From Dehalococcoidia bacterium (GTDB lineage Bacteria; Chloroflexota; Dehalococcoidia; Dehalococcoidales; E44-bin46), in contig CP070810.1 of the NCBI GenBank assembly GCA_020343755.1, forward strand, positions 306,082-311,382: DNA of 5,301 nt, read 5' to 3'. The translations under genes were made by a program, and so were the position numbers. This document shows positions 1 to 4,629 of the stretch, in pieces (the stretch's first letter is position 1; each line of letters starts with the position of its first letter). The notes below the pieces were generated by a model. That model ran no database searches, had not been told where the DNA came from, and was given only the letters and a program-made list of their open reading frames with translations.

Positions 1-363
1 GGCTATGCTTTTGGTAGTGGCGCTGAGATATTTTGTGCCGAGGAGGCACGACTGGCAGTTAGTGGAGCTGATGTAGTTTATACTGATGTGTGGACGAGCA
101 TGGGGCAGGAAGCTGAAGCTGACCAGAGGCGTCAGGTGTTTGCCAGCTATCAGGTGAATAGTGAACTTCTGTCTTTAGCTAAGGATGATGCCATATTGAT
201 GCACCCCTTGCCAGCACACCGGGGCGAGGAGGTGGCTGAGGGTATTTTGGACAGTCCACAATCGGTAGTCTTTGACCAGGCTGAGAATAGGATGCACCTG
301 GAGAAAGCGCTGCTGGCAGCAATGCTTGGTGGTCTGGAGATACCGCTGGCTGGCTATCGGTAG
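1..363 (+). CDS. argF: Ornithine carbamoyltransferase, C-terminal 120 residues (5' end outside window)
   Basis: This is the 3' part of a gene whose start lies beyond the left edge; the frame is open from base 1 to a TAG stop. The family transfers the carbamoyl group of carbamoyl phosphate to ornithine to give citrulline, a cytoplasmic step of arginine synthesis. The visible part is the ornithine-binding domain. DVWTSMGQE (partial residues 29-37) contains the SMG loop that distinguishes ornithine from aspartate transcarbamylases. HPLPAHRGEEV (68-78) is the family's HCLPAHRGEE motif, and PQSVVFDQAENRMH (86-99) is the conserved C-terminal helix region. The usual cysteine of HCLP is proline here, as in the HPLP of aspartate carbamoyltransferase, but the SMG loop and the AHRGEE continuation keep the ornithine assignment firm. 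The next gene, der, starts 10 bp downstream, so the two are probably cotranscribed. Whether the enzyme is anabolic (argF) or catabolic (arcB) cannot be settled from this fragment. Confidence 0.93.
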   Translation, partial: GYAFGSGAEIFCAEEARLAVSGADVVYTDVWTSMGQEAEADQRRQVFASYQVNSELLSLAKDDAILMHPLPAHRGEEVAEGILDSPQSVVFDQAENRMHLEKALLAAMLGGLEIPLAGYR

Positions 364-367
364 GGGG
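362..367 (+). promoter_or_regulatory. Shine-Dalgarno sequence of der
   Basis: The purine run AGGGGG lies 6 bases before the ATG at 374 and overlaps the argF stop codon. It decides the der start: the reading frame stays open upstream to an ATG at 272, but the extra 34 residues would overlap argF, are unlike Der, and would put the first P-loop far from the N-terminus. Confidence 0.7.
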
Positions 368-373
368 GTTGGT

Positions 374-1687
374 ATGAGCAAACCGGTGGTGGCTATTATT
401 GGTAGGCAGAATGTGGGTAAATCTACTCTGCTCAATCGGATGACGGGTAAGCCGACAGCTATTGTAGAGGATTTGCCGGGGACAACCCGTGACCGGGTAA
501 TGGCTAATGTTTCGTGGCAAGGGACTGAGTTTGCCATAGTTGATACCGGTGGTCTAGAACTAAAACCCGAGTCCACCATCGGTCAGGGAGTTAGAGAGCA
601 GGCAGAGGCAGCTATAGCTGAGGCTGATGTTATTATTTTTTTGGTGGATGTCAAGGACGGGGTAACGCCTCCTGACCTGGAGATAGCTGATATGCTTCGT
701 CGGGTAAGCAAACCCATAGTGTTGGTGGCTAATAAGGCGGATAATGAGAGGCTTGAGACCCAAGCGGTGGAATTTTATCAATTGGGGCTAGGTGAGCCAT
801 TGGCTATTAGTGCCTATCATGGCCGGGGGATGGCTAAATTGCTGGATAGAGTTATCCCTCTATTACCAGTGCCACCAGTGATTGAGGCCGAGCCTGAAGT
901 TATGAAGGTAGCTATTGTTGGTAGACCTAATGTAGGTAAGTCAACGCTATTAAATGCCCTTTTAGGTGAAAAGCGGGCTATTGTTGATGATAGTCCAGGG
1001 ACTACTCGCGATGCCATTGATACCATGGTTGACTTCGGGGGGCAAAATGTGTTACTTATTGATACCGCTGGTATCAAGCGGCGGGGGCGGTTGGGGATGG
1101 GAGTGAGACGGTATAGCATAATCCGTGCCGTGCGAGCTATCGATCGGGCTGATGTAACCTTGCTTGTTCTTGATGCTACTGAGTTGGTTACGGCTCAAGA
1201 TATGCATATTGCTGGCTATATTCAGCAGGCGGCTAAGGGGATTGTGATAGTAGTTAATAAGTGGGACTTAGCTGAGGTTAAGCGGACAACCGAATGTAGT
1301 CGATACATTATGAGCCAATTCAAGTTTGTGTCTTATGCGCCAGTGGTGTATATTTCAGCTAAGTTTGGGCAGGGGGTAGACAAGGTTATGCCTCAGGTAT
1401 GTCAAGTATATCACGAGAGGCTTAAGCGATTGCCTACTGCTACCGTCAACAGTGTAGTCCAGCGGGTAGTAGCCGCTCACAGCTTACCCCGAAGGGGTAG
1501 CAAACAGTTAAAGGTTCGATATGCCACTCAGGCTGAAGTAAACCCACCAACCTTTGTCTTTTTTGTTAATGATGCTAGTCTAATACACTTTTCCTATCAG
1601 CGCTACCTAGAGAATAAGCTACGCCAGTCATTTGGCTTCACTGGCACACCAATTCGTTTGGTGTTTAAAACTAGGGGTGAGCCATGA
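374..1687 (+). CDS. der: Ribosome-assembly GTPase Der (EngA), 437 residues
   Basis: Der is an essential GTPase with two tandem G domains that binds the 50S ribosomal subunit and acts late in its assembly. G domain 1 has GRQNVGKS (residues 10-17), PGTTRD (35-40), DTGG (57-60), NKAD (120-123) and an SAYHGRG G5-like stretch (146-152). G domain 2 has GRPNVGKS (183-190), PGTTRD (208-213), DTAG (230-233), NKWD (295-298) and SAK (328-330). The last ~85 residues form the KH-like RNA-binding domain and end in GTPIRLVFKTRGEP, typical of the family. The length of 437 is normal. The start at 374 is supported by a strong AGGGGG ribosome binding site and by MSKPVVAIIGR, the usual Der N-terminus. The stop overlaps the plsY start as ATGA, so plsY translation is probably coupled. 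The one oddity is Gln12 where GRPNVGKS normally has proline in the first P-loop; the nucleotide-binding Gly, Lys and Ser are intact. Confidence 0.98.
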   Translation: MSKPVVAIIGRQNVGKSTLLNRMTGKPTAIVEDLPGTTRDRVMANVSWQGTEFAIVDTGGLELKPESTIGQGVREQAEAAIAEADVIIFLVDVKDGVTPPDLEIADMLRRVSKPIVLVANKADNERLETQAVEFYQLGLGEPLAISAYHGRGMAKLLDRVIPLLPVPPVIEAEPEVMKVAIVGRPNVGKSTLLNALLGEKRAIVDDSPGTTRDAIDTMVDFGGQNVLLIDTAGIKRRGRLGMGVRRYSIIRAVRAIDRADVTLLVLDATELVTAQDMHIAGYIQQAAKGIVIVVNKWDLAEVKRTTECSRYIMSQFKFVSYAPVVYISAKFGQGVDKVMPQVCQVYHERLKRLPTATVNSVVQRVVAAHSLPRRGSKQLKVRYATQAEVNPPTFVFFVNDASLIHFSYQRYLENKLRQSFGFTGTPIRLVFKTRGEP

Positions 1688-2379
1688 TAATCGCCAAGTT
1701 TGTCGGGGTGGTGGTAATTGGTTACCTTTTGGGTTCTATTCCCTTTGGCGTAATAATAAGCAAGCGAAGGGGGATAGATGTCACGCAGCATGGTAGTGGC
1801 AAGACAGGAACGGCTAATGTGCTACGAACGGCTGGAAGCAAAACCGCGGCTATGGTCTTCGGCCTGGACTTGTTAAAGGGAATACTGGCGGTAGTAGTTG
1901 CTGGGTTAATAATTGGTAGAGGCTATCTGGTGGTGGGTGGCTATAGCTTTGGGATGCTAATTGCTCAAGTGATGGCGGCGTTAGCGGCTATTGCTGGGCA
2001 TAACTGGTCAGTATTTCTTAAGTTTCATGGGGGGAGGGGCGTGGCTACCTTTTTTGGTGGGTTGGTTGCCTTATGTCCGCTGGCAGCGCTATTTGGTGGT
2101 GAGGTTTTTATTATTGGAGCTGGATTAAGCAAGTTTGTATCTCTAGGCTCTATTGCGGCGGTAGTAAGTACCTATGCTGTGTTAATCCCCCTCACTATTG
2201 TGCACGGATTCCCCATTGAGTATCTGATTTACGCCTTAATAGGAGCCGTAGTAGTCCTGGTTACCCATCGGAGTAATATTGCCAGGTTACTGAGAGGTAA
2301 GGAACGTAGGCTGGGCGATAAGGCAAAGGGTTTACCTTCGTCGGCTAACCCCAAGAGCAAGGATTCTCAAGGACATTAA
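1684..2379 (+). CDS. plsY: Acyl-phosphate:glycerol-3-phosphate acyltransferase PlsY, 231 residues
   Basis: PlsY is a polytopic inner-membrane enzyme that transfers an acyl group from acyl-phosphate (made by PlsX) to glycerol-3-phosphate, giving lysophosphatidic acid. The three family motifs are present: GSIPFG at the end of the first membrane helix (residues 17-22), the glycine-rich phosphate loop GSGKTGTANVLR (37-48), and GHNWSVFLKFHGGRGVAT (105-122). Hydrophobic stretches near 1-26, 54-78, 91-104, 123-146, 153-175 and 180-195 fit the multi-span topology. The second motif departs from the common GSGNIGATN: Lys40 replaces Asn, and Thr43-Ala44 replaces Ala-Thr, while the glycines and Asn45 remain. 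The tail from about 197 is basic and hydrophilic (HRSNIARLLRGKERRLGDKAKG and on), making the protein about 30 residues longer than the usual ~200. The ATG overlaps the der stop (ATGA) and has AGGGGTGA at 1673-1680 as ribosome binding site. The gpsA gene downstream makes its substrate. Confidence 0.95.
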   Translation: MIIAKFVGVVVIGYLLGSIPFGVIISKRRGIDVTQHGSGKTGTANVLRTAGSKTAAMVFGLDLLKGILAVVVAGLIIGRGYLVVGGYSFGMLIAQVMAALAAIAGHNWSVFLKFHGGRGVATFFGGLVALCPLAALFGGEVFIIGAGLSKFVSLGSIAAVVSTYAVLIPLTIVHGFPIEYLIYALIGAVVVLVTHRSNIARLLRGKERRLGDKAKGLPSSANPKSKDSQGH

Positions 2380-2400
2380 ACCAAGAACACGGGGTAAAAT

Positions 2401-3453
2401 ATGCCCAAGATTACCATCATTGGCACCACTACTTGGGGGAAAACCCTAGGGGTGGTACTAGCTCATAAGGGACTGCAGGTCAGACTATGGGCACGGACTG
2501 AACGAGAAGCCGCTGAATTGAGAAATACTGGATCTAATTCAGCCCTACTTCCTGGTATTACCTTTCCTCCTCAACTATCTATCACTAGCTTGTTAGGTGA
2601 AGCATTAGCTGGCGTAAATGCAGTTATTATAGCTGTGCCATCTCAGACTATGCGCCACAATATAAGATTGGTTCAAAGTTATCTTGATGAGTCGATGATA
2701 GTAATAAGCGCAGCTAAGGGCTTGGAGATAGGTAGTAACAAGCGCATGTCACAGGTAGTTGCTGAAGAGATAGCCCCTCGTTTTCGGTCTAAAATTTGCG
2801 TGCTTTCTGGGCCTAATCTTTCTCGGGAGATTATTCGTGATTTACCAGCGGCTTCAGTGGTGGCGGCTGAGGATGAAGCTGTAGCCAGAAAAGCCCAAAA
2901 GCTGTTAACCGCTCCTAACTTTTGTGTATATACCAATAGTGATGTGGTAGGTGTGGAGCTGGGAGGGGCATTAAAAAATATCATTGCTTTGGGTGCTGGC
3001 ATGGTTGATGGTCTAGGCTATGGCGACAATGCCAAGGCAGCCTTTATCACTCGTGGTCTGACTGAGCTAGCAGCTCTGGGGGTTGCTCTCGGGGCAAATC
3101 CTCTCACCTTTGCCGGTTTAGCCGGTGTGGGTGATGTAATAGCTACTTGTGCCAGCCCGTTGAGCCGTAATCATTATGTAGGGGTAGAGTTAGCTAAAGG
3201 TCGCTCGTTAAAGGAGATAACCGGTGCAATGACTGGCGTGGCTGAGGGGGTGAGCACCACTATTGCTGCTCGGGATCTAGCCCAGCAGCTTGGATTGGGG
3301 ATGCCTATTACTGAAAAGATTTATCAAGTGTTATTTGAAGGCGCCGAGCCTCGCCAGGCAATGGTTGAACTCATGGCACCTGAGGCTAGTCATGAATTAA
3401 CCGGACAAAACTGGGAGCTTTTTTCCCTTTTCCGGCAAAAGAGGCCTTCCTGA
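2401..3453 (+). CDS. gpsA: Glycerol-3-phosphate dehydrogenase [NAD(P)+] GpsA, 350 residues
   Basis: GpsA reduces dihydroxyacetone phosphate to sn-glycerol-3-phosphate in the cytoplasm and so supplies the backbone that PlsY, encoded just upstream, acylates. The N-terminal Rossmann domain begins KITIIGTTTWGKTLG (residues 3-17). SAAKGLE (103-109), SGPNLSREI (136-144), ALKNIIALGAGMVDGLGYGD (190-209, Lys192 as the expected catalytic lysine), ITRGLTEL (216-223), GLAGVGD (239-245) and LSRN (254-257) follow in the family order. TGVAEGVST (278-286) and the C-terminal helices are also typical. The length is close to the usual 330-340, with a short extra tail. The dinucleotide loop is odd: the GxGxxG pattern reads GTTTWG, with Thr10 for the middle glycine. 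The start is an ATG 21 bp after the plsY stop, preceded by GGGGT at 2391-2395. The gene ends 10 bp from the convergent dnaJ stop, and I see no standard terminator after it. Confidence 0.96.
   Translation: MPKITIIGTTTWGKTLGVVLAHKGLQVRLWARTEREAAELRNTGSNSALLPGITFPPQLSITSLLGEALAGVNAVIIAVPSQTMRHNIRLVQSYLDESMIVISAAKGLEIGSNKRMSQVVAEEIAPRFRSKICVLSGPNLSREIIRDLPAASVVAAEDEAVARKAQKLLTAPNFCVYTNSDVVGVELGGALKNIIALGAGMVDGLGYGDNAKAAFITRGLTELAALGVALGANPLTFAGLAGVGDVIATCASPLSRNHYVGVELAKGRSLKEITGAMTGVAEGVSTTIAARDLAQQLGLGMPITEKIYQVLFEGAEPRQAMVELMAPEASHELTGQNWELFSLFRQKRPS
3401..3435. other. Imperfect inverted repeat at the 3' end of gpsA
   Basis: CCGGA (3401-3405) pairs with TCCGG (3431-3435), AAA (3407-3409) with TTT (3428-3430), and GGGA (3413-3416) with TCCC (3424-3427) around a 7-base T-rich loop, giving 12 pairs with small internal loops. 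It lies inside gpsA coding sequence, 18 bases before the stop. Neither strand shows a good U-run after it, so a terminator role is only a possibility. It is listed because the convergent gap is too short to hold a separate terminator. Confidence 0.2.
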
Positions 3454-3463
3454 GTATTGTTTA

Positions 3464-4531
3464 TTAACTTTCGGTGGGTTCAAAGGTATCAGCCAACTCT
3501 TGGAATAGCTTTCGCTGCTTTTTAGTTAACGATTCCGGGGTAACTACACATAGCGTAACTAGCTGGGCACCGCGCCCTCTTCTATTGAGATGAGGGAAGC
3601 CTTTATTTTTAAGCCGGAAGACCTCGCCGGTTTGGCTGCCAGCTGGGATTTTAAGCTTGGTCTTACCATCAAGGGTGGGTACCTCTATCTCAGTACCAAG
3701 AGCAGCTTGAGCAAAGTTGATTGGTAACTCATAAAGGATGTCATTGCCATCTCGTTGGAAAAACTCATGCTGTTCAACGGCTAGAGTGATGTAGAGGTCA
3801 CCTGAGGAGCCACCTCTTATGCCGGCATGACCCTCACCCCTGTGTCGTATTTGAGAGTCGTCATCAACTCCGGCTGGGATTTTGACTGAGATAGTGCGCT
3901 GATGTTTCTCTCTACCTGTACCCCGGCACTGGGGACAGGGCTCAGTTATAATCCTGCCCTGGCCGTGACACTGGGGGCAAGTAGTAATATTGGTGAAGCG
4001 GCCAAAGATGCTCTGCTGCACACGACGCACCTGCCCGCTGCCATTACAGTTGGGGCATCGAGTGGGTTGGCTACCTGGCTTGCAGCCGATACCCTGGCAT
4101 AGAGAGCAGTTCTCAGTGCGTAAAATTTTTATCTCCTTTTGGCAACCAAAGGCTGCCTCTTCAAAGGCGATATTAATATTGTAGTGGAGGTCAGCACCGC
4201 GCCGTGGTGCTTGACGGGTAGCCGTAGTCACTCCGCCAAAAAAGGCATCAAAGATATCGCCGAAACCACCAAAGTCAAAGCCTTCAAATCCCCGCCCGAA
4301 AAATCCCTCGGCACCACCATGCCCAAAGCGGTCATAGGCAGTGCGCTTATCAGAGTCAGAGAGCACTTCATAGGCTTCGTTTATCTCCTTAAACTTCTCC
4401 TCAGCTCCATCCTCGTGGTTACGGTCAGGGTGATACTTCAAAGCCAGCCTACGAAAAGCCCGCTTTATTTCCTCATCGGTAGCATTCCTAGGGATACCGA
4501 GGACTTCATAATAATCCCGTTTTGTTGGCAT
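3464..4531 (-). CDS. dnaJ: Chaperone DnaJ (Hsp40, type I), 355 residues
   Basis: DnaJ delivers unfolded clients to DnaK and stimulates its ATPase through the J domain. All type I parts are present in order. The J domain (about 4-70) starts with RDYYEVLGI and has the HPD motif at 34-36. A short Gly/Phe region (70-112) contains FFGRGFEGFDFGGFGDIF. The zinc-binding domain has four complete CxxCxGxG repeats at 142-149, 159-166, 185-192 and 199-206. The client-binding C-terminal domains follow, including the VKIPAGVDD and GDLYI-type stretches. At 355 residues it is slightly shorter than the common 370-380, mainly in the Gly/Phe region and tail. The start is an ATG with AGGG 8 bases upstream, inside a structured leader. 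The gene ends in tandem stops (TAA at 3464-3466, then TAA at 3461-3463). It lies 98 bp downstream of dnaK on the same strand, the usual chaperone operon order. Confidence 0.98.
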   Translation of the reverse strand: MPTKRDYYEVLGIPRNATDEEIKRAFRRLALKYHPDRNHEDGAEEKFKEINEAYEVLSDSDKRTAYDRFGHGGAEGFFGRGFEGFDFGGFGDIFDAFFGGVTTATRQAPRRGADLHYNINIAFEEAAFGCQKEIKILRTENCSLCQGIGCKPGSQPTRCPNCNGSGQVRRVQQSIFGRFTNITTCPQCHGQGRIITEPCPQCRGTGREKHQRTISVKIPAGVDDDSQIRHRGEGHAGIRGGSSGDLYITLAVEQHEFFQRDGNDILYELPINFAQAALGTEIEVPTLDGKTKLKIPAGSQTGEVFRLKNKGFPHLNRRGRGAQLVTLCVVTPESLTKKQRKLFQELADTFEPTES

Positions 4532-4539
4532 ATTTATAA

Positions 4540-4543
4540 CCCT
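4540..4543 (-). promoter_or_regulatory. Probable Shine-Dalgarno sequence of dnaJ
   Basis: On the minus strand AGGG is followed by TTATAAAT and then the dnaJ ATG, a spacing of 8. It is the only plausible ribosome binding site for the start that gives the family N-terminus. It is also the last G-run of the neighbouring G-quadruplex motif. It can pair as GGGUU (4542-4538) with AACCC (4589-4585) upstream of the 14-bp hairpin. Confidence 0.55.
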
Positions 4544-4564
4544 ATCCCCTTTTTCCCCTTCCCC
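4540..4564 (-). other. Candidate G-quadruplex in the dnaJ leader (mRNA strand)
   Basis: Read on the minus strand there are four consecutive G-runs: GGGG (4564-4561), GGGG (4558-4555), GGGG (4549-4546) and GGG (4542-4540). The loops are AA, AAAAA and ATA. This satisfies the standard G3+N1-7 pattern with three or more tetrads. It lies on the RNA-like strand directly before dnaJ, 8 bases from the start codon. Folding is inferred from the pattern only. Confidence 0.5.
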
Positions 4565-4583
4565 TTATCAAGGGGAAGGGGAA
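4553..4583. repeat. Perfect 14-bp inverted repeat between dnaK and dnaJ
   Basis: On the plus strand TTCCCCTTCCCCTT (4553-4566) and AAGGGGAAGGGGAA (4570-4583) are exact reverse complements around an ATC loop. The arms are a pure pyrimidine tract and a pure purine tract. An outer AACCC (4538-4542) and GGGTT (4585-4589) can extend the stem beyond an asymmetric internal loop. No U-run follows the hairpin in the dnaK to dnaJ direction (AAAAAG follows), so it is not a standard terminator. It may be an intercistronic mRNA structure or a copy of a dispersed palindromic repeat. Confidence 0.7.
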
Positions 4584-4593
4584 CGGGTTGTGT

Positions 4594-4614
4594 AAGAGGG
4601 GCGAAGCCCCTCTT
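4594..4614. repeat. 9-bp GC-rich hairpin with GCGAAGC core, 3' of dnaK
   Basis: AAGAGGGGC (4594-4602) and GCCCCTCTT (4606-4614) are perfect reverse complements with a GAA loop, TTC on the mRNA strand. The core GCGAAGC is known as an exceptionally stable single-stranded DNA mini-hairpin. It lies 15 bases past the dnaK stop. The transcript downstream reads ACACAACCC, with no U-run, so it is more likely an mRNA 3' stabilising or processing structure, or part of an intergenic repeat, than a terminator. Confidence 0.6.
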
Positions 4615-4629
4615 CAACTCACTTTGTTT

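Noticed and set aside
272..373. Upstream ATG that would extend Der by 34 residues
   Set aside because: It overlaps argF coding sequence, gives an unlike-Der Cys/Trp/Arg-rich peptide and has no ribosome binding site, whereas ATG 374 has AGGGGG 6 bases upstream and the family N-terminus.
636..642. T7 run in der as a programmed frameshift or slippage site
   Set aside because: The frame continues through it with full Der similarity on both sides, and no alternative product is evident.
175..1119. Antisense open frames of 73 to 134 codons opposite argF and der
   Set aside because: Their sequences are Pro/Ser/His-rich shadow translations of conserved Der and ArgF coding DNA, with no ribosome binding sites or known motifs.
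1792..1815. GSGKTGT in PlsY as a Walker A nucleotide-binding loop
   Set aside because: The GxxxxGK[ST] pattern fails because Thr, not Gly, is at the first position, and the segment sits exactly where PlsY motif 2 belongs between the membrane motifs.
3506..3524. AGC-TTTC-GCT followed by a T-run as a gpsA terminator
   Set aside because: The stem is only about 3 bp and lies in dnaJ coding sequence; it is too weak to support.
4553..4583. The 14-bp hairpin as a Rho-independent terminator
   Set aside because: In the dnaK to dnaJ direction it is followed by A-rich, not U-rich, sequence, and on the plus strand by AACGGG... in place of a U-run.
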